A DNA stretch of 47,584 bases from Desulfohalobiaceae bacterium (GTDB taxonomy: Bacteria > Desulfobacterota > Desulfovibrionia > Desulfovibrionales > Desulfothermaceae): NCBI GenBank assembly GCA_021737085.1, contig JAIPEP010000003.1, positions 1-47,584 of the forward strand, in the 5' to 3' direction. Below the pieces are notes generated by a model. It was not told where the DNA came from, made no database searches, and saw only the letters and a program-made list of their open reading frames with translations. This document shows, piece after piece, positions 35,024 to 44,289 of the stretch. How positions within the stretch are numbered: the stretch's first letter is position 1; every line of letters starts with the position of its first letter. The position numbers and the translations under genes are program-made.

Positions 35024-35802
35024 TGCTATGTAAGCGCGTCATACCTTGTCTGGACGTGCGGGACGGTCGCCTGACCAAGGGGATTAAGTTCGCGGGAAAT
35101 GTGGATATCGGGGACCCTGTGGCCACTGCCCGTGCCTACTACGAGCAGGGAGCGGACGAGATCGTGTTCTACGATATTACCGCATCCCACGAGCGTCGGG
35201 ACATCATGCTCCACGTGGTGGACCGGGTGGCCTCGCAGATATTCATCCCCTTCTCCGTGGGGGGCGGGATCCGCTCCGTGGAGGACATGCGGTCCGTCCT
35301 GCTTAGCGGCGCGGAGAAGGTCTCCGTTAACTCCGCAGCAGTCAAGGATCCGGATCTGATCCGCCGCGGCGCCGAGGCCTTCGGCTCGCAGTGTGTGGTG
35401 CTGGGGATGGATGTTCTCCGGGTGGAACCCACAGGGGATGCGCCCTCCGGATACGAGGTGGTCATCCACGGCGGCAGGGAACGGATGGGCATGGACGCCC
35501 TGGAATGGGCGCGCGAGGCGGAACGCCTGGGAGCGGGGGAGATCTGCCTCAACTCCATCGATGCGGACGGAACCAAGGACGGGTATGAGCTTACCCTGAC
35601 CAGGCTGGTCTCGGACGCGGTTCGTATTCCGGTGATTGCCTCCGGGGGAGCGGGAAATCCGCAGCACATGGTGGAGGCCGCCACCAGCGGCCGCGCCTCC
35701 GCCGCCCTTATCGCCTCCATCGTGCACTACGGGGACTATACTATTGCCGGCATCAAGGAGCTGATGCGGCAGAAAGGGGTCCCGGTGCGGATGAGCTGGT
35801 GA
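35023..35802 (+). CDS. hisF: Imidazole glycerol phosphate synthase, cyclase subunit
   Basis: A 259-residue TIM barrel that closes the imidazole ring and releases AICAR. The catalytic Asp11 ([13 protein letters not shown]) is present, as is the second catalytic aspartate in VLGMDV near 128, and the phosphate-binding GGGIRS and ASGGAG loops are intact. The frame is open from 34699, but the ATG at 35023 overlapping hisH gives exactly the family's N-terminus. It looks like a standard biosynthetic HisF, not a sugar-amidation paralogue. Confidence 0.96.
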   Translation: MLCKRVIPCLDVRDGRLTKGIKFAGNVDIGDPVATARAYYEQGADEIVFYDITASHERRDIMLHVVDRVASQIFIPFSVGGGIRSVEDMRSVLLSGAEKVSVNSAAVKDPDLIRRGAEAFGSQCVVLGMDVLRVEPTGDAPSGYEVVIHGGRERMGMDALEWAREAERLGAGEICLNSIDADGTKDGYELTLTRLVSDAVRIPVIASGGAGNPQHMVEAATSGRASAALIASIVHYGDYTIAGIKELMRQKGVPVRMSW

Positions 35803-35829
35803 ACCGGAGGTCGGGGCGTGATCTGTGCT

Positions 35830-36585
35830 TTATTGGGGGTAGCCTAGCAGCAGGAAATATTCCTGATTGCCTTTAGGGCCCTTGATGCCGGAGGGGACGG
35901 AGCCGAGACATTCCAGACCCAGTTGTTCCTTGGCATAGAGCCGCAATCCGGAAACAGCCTCCTGCTGAAGCTGGAGTGAGCGCACCACGCCCTTGCCCAC
36001 TTGGCTCCTGGCCAGCTCGAACTGGGGCTTGACCAGGGCGAGAATGCGGCCACCTGGGGCGAGAAATCCCGGAATGCGGGGCAAAATGGCCCGCAGAGAG
36101 ATGAAGGAGCAGTCCGCGACAGCCATGTCCACTTTTTCCGGGAGCAGGTCCGGCGCGGCATTCCGGAAGTTGATCCCTCCCAGAACTACTACTCTGGGAT
36201 CCTGGCGCAGTCGATGATCCAGCAAGCCACGTCCCACGTCCGTAGCGTAAACGCGATGCGCACCATGCTGTAGCAGGCAATCAGTGAATCCGCCGGTGGA
36301 GGCGCCTACGTCTAGGTAAACCCCGCCCTGGAGACGGAGTCGGAAATGACGGACCGCGCTTTCCAGCTTTTCTCCGCCCCGGCTGACGAAGGGCTGTCTC
36401 TGTCTTACCGAGAGCCGGATTTCCGGAGAAAGGAGCTGGCCCGGCTTATCCACTCGCTCGGGCTCCCGGCCTTCCCGGTGACAGAAGACCTCGCCGGCCA
36501 TGATCATCCGCTTGGCCCTTTCTCGGCTCTCGGCTAGACCCTGTTGGGTCAGCAGTTGGTCCGCACGGGTTTTGCCGTTGCTCAT
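35830..36585 (-). CDS. tlyA: TlyA-family rRNA 2'-O-methyltransferase
   Basis: A 251-residue protein with an N-terminal S4 RNA-binding domain (about 1-60, TRADQLLTQQGLAESRERAKR) and an FtsJ-like SAM methyltransferase domain (YLDVGASTGGFTDCLLQHGA near 90). TlyA proteins methylate cytidines of 16S and 23S rRNA and influence capreomycin sensitivity. The older name haemolysin A is misleading. The frame reaches 36624 through a TTG, but the ATG at 36585 begins the S4 domain. It converges on hisF with 27 bases between stops. Confidence 0.92.
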   Translation of the reverse strand: MSNGKTRADQLLTQQGLAESRERAKRMIMAGEVFCHREGREPERVDKPGQLLSPEIRLSVRQRQPFVSRGGEKLESAVRHFRLRLQGGVYLDVGASTGGFTDCLLQHGAHRVYATDVGRGLLDHRLRQDPRVVVLGGINFRNAAPDLLPEKVDMAVADCSFISLRAILPRIPGFLAPGGRILALVKPQFELARSQVGKGVVRSLQLQQEAVSGLRLYAKEQLGLECLGSVPSGIKGPKGNQEYFLLLGYPQ

Positions 36586-36729
36586 TCTTGCAGTCGAGGT
36601 GTTGAGCGTGGTACAAGAACACAAGGCCCACTCCGAACTTACGAAGAGCGGGGCAAGGCTAAAGTGATATATGGAACCCAGCGAAGCGCTCTACCCGCCT
36701 ATGCTTCGCTTGTCAATTTGTCTAGATAA

Positions 36730-37716
<987 letters not shown>

Positions 37717-37722
37717 AAAAAA

Positions 37723-37757
37723 ATAGGCGATAGGCGAGATGCTATGGGCCATGGGCG
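37723..37757. repeat. 7-bp-period tract E after fba
   Basis: Five heptamers (ataggcg, ataggcg, agatgct, atgggcc, atgggcg) start seven bases after the fba stop. Confidence 0.65.
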
Positions 37758-37838
37758 CATTTCATTAAACACGGTGACATCTCTGTTGTACGGAATAAAG
37801 CAGAGAGGGATAAATAGCGTATCCAAGGAGGTAGGGCT

Positions 37839-38837
37839 ATGGCAGTGCGCATAGGAATCAACGGGTTCGGACGAATCGGTCGCTACGCGGCCCGTCTGCT
37901 CGCCGATAGCTCGAAGCTCGAGCTGGTCGCGGTGAACGCGCGCTCGGACAACGAGAGCATGGCTCATCTGCTCAAGTATGACTCCGTGCACGGCATCTTT
38001 AGCGGCAATGTGGAGGCAAACGATCAGGGTTTCCTTCTGGAGGGCAAGCAGGTCCAGGTCACGCGACAACCCGCTGGCGAGTGGAAGTGGGGCGACCTGG
38101 GCGTGGATGTGGTCCTGGAAACCACGGGCAGTTTCAAGGACAAGCAGAGCTGTCAGCAGCATCTGGACTGCGGAGCGAGGAAGGTCCTCATCAGCGCTCC
38201 GGGCAAGGGCGTGGACGCCACTATCGTGCCCGGGGTGAACGACTCCGATCTCAAGCCGGAGCACACCGTGATCTCCAATGCCTCCTGCACCACGAACTGC
38301 TTGGCTCCCGTGGTCAAACCCCTGCACGACCGCTTCGGAATCGAGCACGGGAACATGACCACGGTGCACTCCTACACCATGACCCAGCGCATCCTGGACG
38401 GCTCGCACAAGGATATTCGGCGGGCCCGGGCCGCGGCCATGTCCATGATCCCCACCAGCACGGGCGCGGCCAAGGCGGTGGGGGAAGTGATCCCCAGCCT
38501 GCGAGGTAAGCTGGACGGTATGGCCATCCGGGTGCCCACGCCCAACGTGTCCCTGGTGGACCTCAATGTAGAGATGGGCAGGGACGTGGGCGCGGACGAG
38601 GTTAACGCCGCCCTGAAGGAGGCCGCAGAAAACGAGCTCAAGGACATCCTCGGCTACAGCGAGGAGCCCCTGGTCTCCGTGGACTACAACGGCAGCCGCT
38701 ATGGCGGTGTTGTGGACGCTCCTCTGACCAGCCTCATGGAGAGCCGATTGCTCAAGGTCATTGCCTGGTACGACAACGAGGCTGGATTCACCCACCAGCT
38801 GCTCCGCCTGACCGGTCAGGCCGCCGCACACCTCTAG
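37839..38837 (+). CDS. gap: Glyceraldehyde-3-phosphate dehydrogenase
   Basis: A 332-residue enzyme oxidising glyceraldehyde 3-phosphate in glycolysis. INGFGRIGR (7-15) binds NAD(P), and the catalytic Cys150 is in NASCTTNC. The residues after the second strand are VNARSDN instead of the NAD-type ND; this leaves cofactor preference open. CAAGGAGG precedes the start. It is adjacent to fba, an arrangement also known in Desulfovibrio. Confidence 0.96.
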   Translation: MAVRIGINGFGRIGRYAARLLADSSKLELVAVNARSDNESMAHLLKYDSVHGIFSGNVEANDQGFLLEGKQVQVTRQPAGEWKWGDLGVDVVLETTGSFKDKQSCQQHLDCGARKVLISAPGKGVDATIVPGVNDSDLKPEHTVISNASCTTNCLAPVVKPLHDRFGIEHGNMTTVHSYTMTQRILDGSHKDIRRARAAAMSMIPTSTGAAKAVGEVIPSLRGKLDGMAIRVPTPNVSLVDLNVEMGRDVGADEVNAALKEAAENELKDILGYSEEPLVSVDYNGSRYGGVVDAPLTSLMESRLLKVIAWYDNEAGFTHQLLRLTGQAAAHL

Positions 38838-38936
38838 AGCGCGGCCGGGCGAATGCGCCGGGACCCCAGGGTGTCTGGCTTCCGGCACTCAACCCTGTCC
38901 CTGGAGAAACCGCCGGCTTGAGCGACTGAAGGAATT

Positions 38937-41900
38937 ATGACCGATTTCGTACACCTGCACTGCCATACCGAGTACAGTCTTCTTGACGGGGCGATCAATG
39001 TGGAGGACGTCTGTTCCCGCGCCGTCTCCTTTGGTCAGAGCGCCGCCGCGATCACCGACCACGGAAATCTCTTCGGGGCCCTCAATTTCTATCTGACTGC
39101 CAAGGATCACGGCATAAAGCCCATAATCGGCTCCGAGGTCTACGTCGCCCCGGAGCACAGAAAAAAGAAGGACGCCGGGTCCGCCTCAGAGGCGGGGTAC
39201 CACCTGGTGCTCCTGGCCAAGAACAAACAGGGGTACCAGAACCTGATCAAGCTGGTGAGCAAGGCCAACCTGGAGGGCTTCTACTACAAGCCCCGCGTGG
39301 ACAAGGAGCTGCTCGCACAGTTTGGCTCGGACCTCATCGCCATGTCCGCCTGCCTCAAGGGAGAGGTCCCAAGTGTGCTCCTTTCCCGGGGGATGAAGGC
39401 CGCCCAGGAGACCACCCGGGAATACAGCGAGCTCTTTCCCGGCCGTTTCTATCTGGAGCTCATGGACAACGACCTACCCCAGCAGGAGGAGCTCAACCCC
39501 CTTCTGGTCGAGCTCGGCGAGGAAATGGGCCTTCCCCTGGTCGCCACCAACGACTGCCACTATCTGCACCGTGAGGACGCTAGAGCCCACGACACCCTGC
39601 TCTGCATCCAGACCAATTCCTGCGTGAATGACCGCAAGCGGATGCGTCTGGAGACGGACAAGCTCTTCTACAGGTCTCCCCAGGACATGGAGCAGGCCTT
39701 TTCCCATCTGCCTCGGGCCCTGGAGAACACACGGGAAATCGCCGAGGCCTGCAACCTGGACCTGGACCTGGATAATCCGCGCTTTCCGGTGTACTTCTCC
39801 CCGGATGAGCGGAGCCTGGACCAGTATTTCCGGGACTTGGCCCGCCAGGGGCTCCGGGATCGTCTGGACAAGACGACCCACCGGATCGAGGAGTCGGTCT
39901 ATTGGGAGCGCCTGGAGCAGGAGATGGAGATCATCTGCACCAAGGGTTTCAGCGGCTATTTCCTCATCGTGCAGGACTTCATCAACTGGGCCAAGGAGCA
40001 GGGCATCCCCGTGGGACCGGGCCGGGGCTCGGCAGCCGGGTCCCTGGCCGCGTATTCCCTAAAGATCACCAATATCGATCCCATACGCTACGGCCTGCTC
40101 TTCGAGCGCTTTTTGAACGTGGAGCGGGAGAGCCTGCCGGATATCGACGTGGACTTCTGCTACAACCGGCGAGAAGAGGTGATCCGCTACGTCACGGAGA
40201 AGTACGGCAAGGACAACGTGGCCCACATCACCACTTTCGGTACCATGAAGGCTAGAGCCGCGGTCCGGGACGTGGGACGCGCCCTGGGCATGAGCTTCGC
40301 CGAGACGGACAAGATTGCCAAGCTCATCCCCGAGGATCCCGGGATCAGTATCGACAAGGCCCTGGAGAACGAGCCGGATCTTCGGAAGAAGACCGAGGAG
40401 GAGGAGCGGGTCGCCAAGTGCATCGACATCTCCCGCAAGCTGGAGGGCCTGGCCAGGCACGCCTCCACCCACGCTGCGGGCATCGTGATCTCCGATCAGC
40501 CCATGGAGGAATACCTTCCCCTGTATCAGGGCAAGAAAGGGGAAGTGGTAACCCAGTACGATATGAAGAAAGTGGAGAAGGTGGGGCTGATCAAGTTCGA
40601 TTTTCTGGGGCTGAAGACCCTGACCGTGCTCCAGGACACCCTGGAGCTGGCCCGGGAGAGCGGCAAGGAGGTCCCGGATCTGGAGACCATGAGCCTGGAC
40701 GATCCGAAGACGTTCGAACTTCTCTGCAAGGGGCACACCAACGGGGTCTTCCAGTTGGAAAGCTCCGGGATGCGCGGGGTGATGATGGATCTCAAGCCGG
40801 AGCGTTTCGAGGAGCTCATTGCCCTGCTGGCCCTGTATCGCCCCGGTCCGCTGGAGAGCGGGATGGTCACCGACTTCGTCGAGCGCAAGCACGGACGCCG
40901 CGAGGTGGAGTATCCCCATCCCTGGCTGGAGCCCGTTCTCAAGGAGACCTACGGGGTGATCCTCTACCAGGAGCAGGTCATGAGCATCGCCTCGGAGCTC
41001 GCGGGCTTCTCCCTGGGAGACGGCGACCTGCTGCGCCGGGCCATGGGCAAGAAGAACGCCAAGGCCATGGAGGAGCAGCGGGACAAGTTCATGCGAGGCG
41101 CCCGGGAGAAGGGGCTGGAGGAAAAGACCGCGGAGCATCTCTTCAGCCTGATCGCCAAGTTCGCGGGATACGGCTTCAACAAGTCGCACAGCTCCGCGTA
41201 CGCCATGATCTCCTACCAGACCGCATACATGAAGACCCACTATCCCCGTGAGTTCATGGCCGCCCTGATCACCTCCGAGGTGGCCAATACGGACAAGGTT
41301 ATCAGTCACATAAGTGCTTGCCGGGAAATGGGGATCGAGGTCCTGCCCCCGGACATTAATCACAGCGAGCACTCCTTCACCGTACAGGGAGATAACATCC
41401 TCTTCGGACTTTCCGGGATCAAGAACGTGGGCGAAGGGGCCATCCGGCAGATCCTCAGAGAGAGGCGCGCCAACGGCCCCTTCGCCAGTCTGATGGACCT
41501 CTGCCAGCGGGTGCTCTCCAAACGTGTCAGCAAAAAGGTGCTGGAGTCCCTGATCAAGAGCGGTGCCCTGGACTGTCTGGGAGCCACTCGGGCCGCAATG
41601 ACGGCCAGCCTGGACAAGGTGGTAAGCAAGGCCCAGAACAGATCCAAGGTAAAGGCCAGTGGACGGTTGTCCCTACCCAGCATGTCGGTAAAGGGGGAGG
41701 GGGGCACAGAAACGCAGACGCACAGCGGGGGCATCGGCTTAAACATCGCCGAGGCTGAGGCCGAGGAATGGCAGGAAGAGTTCCGCCTGAAGCAGGAGAA
41801 GGAGACCCTGGGCCTCTTTCTGAGCGGCCATCCGCTGCTCAAGCACCAGCATGACCTGCAGCGCCTGCGAGTGCAAACTGTTCAGCAAAGCAGGGAGATG

Positions 41901-42422
41901 CCCTCGGAGAGCAAGGTGAACCTGGCGTTGCTCATCACCGGCTGCAAGGAGATCCAGACCCGCAAGGGAGACAAGATGGCCTTTTGCCAGGTAGAGGACT
42001 TGTCCGGGACTGCGGAGCTCACCCTGTTTCCGGACGCCTACGCCGAGATCCGGGACCACGACTTTGATCAGCCCTTTTTCTGCCGGGCACGAATCGACTC
42101 GGAGCAGGGCGATCCCGGCGAGGAGGAGTCTGCTCAAAGGCTCAAGCTCCTGGCCCGACACGTGGAGCCGCTATCTAGAGCCCAGCCACCCGCAGATGAG
42201 CCGTGTACCCTGGATGTGGAGGCGGCTTGGGTGGACGAGGCCAAGTGGCGGCAGCTGAAACAAATCCTGTCCAAGTACCCCGGCTCCAATCCGGTGAATC
42301 TCCATTTGTGGCTGGACGAGGCTGTCTGTCGGCTGGCCCTGGGTCCGGACTACCGCATCCAGCCGGTAAGCGCCCTGTATCAGGAGCTGGAGCAATGGAA
42401 GCGGAGTCTGGAGGCATCCTGA
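38937..42422 (+). CDS. dnaE: DNA polymerase III alpha subunit
   Basis: An 1161-residue replicative polymerase of the DnaE1 type. The PHP domain opens with FVHLHCHTEYSLLDGA (3-18); the palm holds PDIDVDF (about 401-407) with the catalytic aspartates; YQEQVMSIA near 678 and the tandem HhH segment follow. An OB domain lies near 995-1075. Length is standard. Since PHP metal ligands look intact, residual proofreading activity cannot be excluded. Confidence 0.97.
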   Translation: MTDFVHLHCHTEYSLLDGAINVEDVCSRAVSFGQSAAAITDHGNLFGALNFYLTAKDHGIKPIIGSEVYVAPEHRKKKDAGSASEAGYHLVLLAKNKQGYQNLIKLVSKANLEGFYYKPRVDKELLAQFGSDLIAMSACLKGEVPSVLLSRGMKAAQETTREYSELFPGRFYLELMDNDLPQQEELNPLLVELGEEMGLPLVATNDCHYLHREDARAHDTLLCIQTNSCVNDRKRMRLETDKLFYRSPQDMEQAFSHLPRALENTREIAEACNLDLDLDNPRFPVYFSPDERSLDQYFRDLARQGLRDRLDKTTHRIEESVYWERLEQEMEIICTKGFSGYFLIVQDFINWAKEQGIPVGPGRGSAAGSLAAYSLKITNIDPIRYGLLFERFLNVERESLPDIDVDFCYNRREEVIRYVTEKYGKDNVAHITTFGTMKARAAVRDVGRALGMSFAETDKIAKLIPEDPGISIDKALENEPDLRKKTEEEERVAKCIDISRKLEGLARHASTHAAGIVISDQPMEEYLPLYQGKKGEVVTQYDMKKVEKVGLIKFDFLGLKTLTVLQDTLELARESGKEVPDLETMSLDDPKTFELLCKGHTNGVFQLESSGMRGVMMDLKPERFEELIALLALYRPGPLESGMVTDFVERKHGRREVEYPHPWLEPVLKETYGVILYQEQVMSIASELAGFSLGDGDLLRRAMGKKNAKAMEEQRDKFMRGAREKGLEEKTAEHLFSLIAKFAGYGFNKSHSSAYAMISYQTAYMKTHYPREFMAALITSEVANTDKVISHISACREMGIEVLPPDINHSEHSFTVQGDNILFGLSGIKNVGEGAIRQILRERRANGPFASLMDLCQRVLSKRVSKKVLESLIKSGALDCLGATRAAMTASLDKVVSKAQNRSKVKASGRLSLPSMSVKGEGGTETQTHSGGIGLNIAEAEAEEWQEEFRLKQEKETLGLFLSGHPLLKHQHDLQRLRVQTVQQSREMPSESKVNLALLITGCKEIQTRKGDKMAFCQVEDLSGTAELTLFPDAYAEIRDHDFDQPFFCRARIDSEQGDPGEEESAQRLKLLARHVEPLSRAQPPADEPCTLDVEAAWVDEAKWRQLKQILSKYPGSNPVNLHLWLDEAVCRLALGPDYRIQPVSALYQELEQWKRSLEAS

Positions 42423-42452
42423 AACGGCGTGCGCGCTGAAGGTGGTGAGCCC

Positions 42453-42845
42453 ATGAGCCAAACGGAGGTCGTCTATCGGATAGAGGTGGAGGAGGAATTC
42501 AGCTCTTCGCATCAGCTCCGCAACTACGGGGGCAAGTGCGAGGAGCTGCACGGCCACAATTTCCGGGTCCTGGCCGAGGTAGAAGGTGGCGAACTCGATC
42601 CGGATACCGGCCTTCTCATTGATTTCAAGGAGTTGCGAGGCAATTTGCGGAGTATCCTGCAGGAGCTGGACCATAAGCATCTCAACGAGCTGCCGGAGTT
42701 CGAGCAGGTGAATCCCTCCTCGGAGAATCTGGCCCGCCATATTTATCTCCGGTTGGAGGAGGCCCTTTCCGGGGGCGGCGTGCGGCTGAGGAAGGTGTGC
42801 GTGTTGGAAAAGAAGGGCTCCCGGGCCACATTCATGCGAGCCTAG
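42453..42845 (+). CDS. queD: 6-carboxytetrahydropterin synthase (QueD/PTPS family)
   Basis: A 130-residue member of the PTPS/QueD family acting on dihydroneopterin triphosphate in queuosine (or pterin) synthesis. Zinc ligands H20, H33 and H35 and the catalytic Cys29 are in SSSHQLRNYGGKCEELHGHNF-type sequence (18-37). The DHKHLNE segment near 75 supplies the catalytic His/Asp. The ATG at 42453 follows a GGTGGTGAG stretch; a GTG at 42429 is less likely. Confidence 0.88.
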   Translation: MSQTEVVYRIEVEEEFSSSHQLRNYGGKCEELHGHNFRVLAEVEGGELDPDTGLLIDFKELRGNLRSILQELDHKHLNELPEFEQVNPSSENLARHIYLRLEEALSGGGVRLRKVCVLEKKGSRATFMRA

Positions 42846-42908
42846 CCGACGGGCCCGGGAGTCCAGTTGGAGCAAGAAGAAACTGAGTCCTGAAAAAGGA
42901 GCGTTCAC

Positions 42909-42949
42909 GGGGCATCTTCTCGCGATGAGTCTCCGGTTCTGGATTTTCT
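42909..42949 (+). repeat. 41-bp direct repeat, copy 1
   Basis: Matches 43835-43875 at 31 of 41 positions without gaps, with the last 16 bases (CGGTTCTGGATTTTCT) identical. The two copies flank dtd. Confidence 0.6.
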
Positions 42950-43103
42950 ATGGCTCCTCACGCGGGGGCATCCCTGCCCCCACCCGACTCTCGGTTTGTG
43001 CAGGAATTTCAGAGGAAAGCTTTCTCCCAAGGTTTTTGGAGTTTCTTCACTTAATGCCCTTGTTGGCGGTCGGGTTTCCCCCGCGTGAGGAGCCGAGAAA
43101 ATC
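42942..43103. mobile_element. 162-bp inverted-repeat element
   Basis: 42952-42968 (GGCTCCTCACGCGGGGG) is perfectly complementary to 43078-43094. The stem extends outward by GATTTTCT (42942-42949) with 43096-43103 after a small bulge, and inward by ACCCGAC (42982-42988) with 43069-43075. A non-coding palindromic element or a structured RNA. Confidence 0.5.
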
Positions 43104-43176
43104 GACAGAACCTACGCCTGAGACGGCTCGAAGAAACCCCGTGAACGCTTTAAGAAGCTTTACACGAGCCTGATCC

Positions 43177-43644
43177 ATGCGTGTCTTGCTGCAGCGGGTA
43201 AAAAGGGCCAGGGTCCTGGTGCGGGGCGAGGAGCGGGCGGCCATCGAAACCGGGGTCCTCTTGCTCGCAGGCTTCAGCGGGGAAGTAACCCCCGAGCTGC
43301 CCCAGAGCCCAGAGTGGGGAAAGCTCGTGGGCAAGATTCCCGAGTTGCGCATATTCCCGGACGAAAATGGCCGTTCCAACCTGAGCCTGCGGGATGTCCA
43401 GGGAGAAATCCTGGTGGTGCCCCAGTTCACCCTGTTCGCGGACTGCCGCAAGGGGCGGCGCCCCTCCTTCGTCGATTCCGCGGACCCGGAAACCGCGGAA
43501 GGGCTCTTCCTGGAGCTGGTGCGCGCGCTGGAGGGATTGTGCCCCGGAGGTGTGGCCCAGGGGGTCTTTGGGGCGGAGATGGATCTGGAATTTTGCAATT
43601 GGGGGCCGGTAACCATTTGTCTGGACCGGCGCGACTTCGCCTAG
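43177..43644 (+). CDS. dtd: D-aminoacyl-tRNA deacylase
   Basis: A 155-residue homodimeric editing enzyme that removes D-amino acids (and glycine) mischarged on tRNA. The family sequence MRVLLQRVKRARV, the PQFTLFAD motif near 88 with the GRRPSF segment after it, and the C-terminal NWGPVT cross-subunit motif are present. The palindromic element 43644-43768 begins at the last base of its stop codon. Confidence 0.95.
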   Translation: MRVLLQRVKRARVLVRGEERAAIETGVLLLAGFSGEVTPELPQSPEWGKLVGKIPELRIFPDENGRSNLSLRDVQGEILVVPQFTLFADCRKGRRPSFVDSADPETAEGLFLELVRALEGLCPGGVAQGVFGAEMDLEFCNWGPVTICLDRRDFA

Positions 43645-43768
43645 CAGGGCGTTGAAAATCTTCCAATTGCTGCGTTGCTTCAAAAAGTTCAAACTCTCAT
43701 GTAGAATAACTACACTTCGACCTTGAACTTTTTTTGCGCCTTGCACTTGAAATTTTTGAACGCCCTGC
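43644..43768. mobile_element. 125-bp imperfect palindrome abutting dtd
   Basis: The ends GCAGGGCGTT (43644-43653) and AACGCCCTGC (43759-43768) are exact complements; the arms remain about 75% complementary inward (AAAAAGTTCAA with TTGAACTTTTTT), and the centre has TGTAG/CTACA. It may serve as the dtd terminator. Confidence 0.65.
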
Positions 43769-43834
43769 CTAATAAGGACTTTTTCAATAGATTGCTAGAT
43801 TGTGTCCATGAAATAATATAAGGCAATTCTTCCC

Positions 43835-43875
43835 GGGGCATTTTTTCACTTCGCAGCTTCGGTTCTGGATTTTCT
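43835..43875 (+). repeat. 41-bp direct repeat, copy 2
   Basis: Second copy of the repeat at 42909-42949, 56 bases before the STAS gene. Confidence 0.6.
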
Positions 43876-43931
43876 GCCCCTGGTAAAGGCAGGACAATGG
43901 ATATTTTGTTCAATCCGTTTGGGGAGAGTCT

Positions 43932-44273
43932 ATGCAGAAATTGAACGTCACCCACAAGGGCCAGGTATGCATCTTCAGCTATAGCGGGGAGCTGACCCTG
44001 GAAGTGGTGGATCAGCTCAGGGAGGAGATGCGGCAGTATCTGGAGAACCAGGCCTGCGAGTCCGTGGTTATGGATCTTTCCGACATCTCCTTTCTGGACA
44101 GCTCCGGGATCGGCTTTCTGGTTCACCTGAACAACCAGAGGAAAGAGGAGAACAAGGGCTTCTATCTTTACAAGCCCTCTCCCCAGGTGCGCAAGTCCTT
44201 GAGCCTGGTCCGGCTTTTCGACTACTTCCGGGTCCTGCAGGAGGAAAAGGAGCTGGAGAGACTCCAGGAGTAG
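43932..44273 (+). CDS. STAS-domain anti-sigma factor antagonist
   Basis: A 113-residue single-domain STAS protein like SpoIIAA/RsbV. The phosphorylation motif DISFLDSSGIGFLV (51-64) has serines at 57 and 58. Such proteins release a sigma factor or other partner from a kinase/anti-sigma protein when unphosphorylated. No kinase, phosphatase or sigma factor gene is nearby, so the partner is unknown. It converges on trkH. Confidence 0.9.
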   Translation: MQKLNVTHKGQVCIFSYSGELTLEVVDQLREEMRQYLENQACESVVMDLSDISFLDSSGIGFLVHLNNQRKEENKGFYLYKPSPQVRKSLSLVRLFDYFRVLQEEKELERLQE

Positions 44274-44289
44274 CTGTCCACGGAACGGA

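Larger units (their letters stand above)
42846..43176. other. 331-base intergenic region between queD and dtd
   Basis: No gene. It contains the first copy of a 41-bp repeat (42909-42949) and the inverted-repeat element 42942-43103. The 73 bases before dtd show no clear promoter. Confidence 0.55.

Noticed and set aside
34391-35802. hisH-hisF as a sugar-amidation pair from a polysaccharide cluster
   Set aside because: HisF keeps all canonical catalytic and phosphate-binding motifs, and no glycan genes are nearby.
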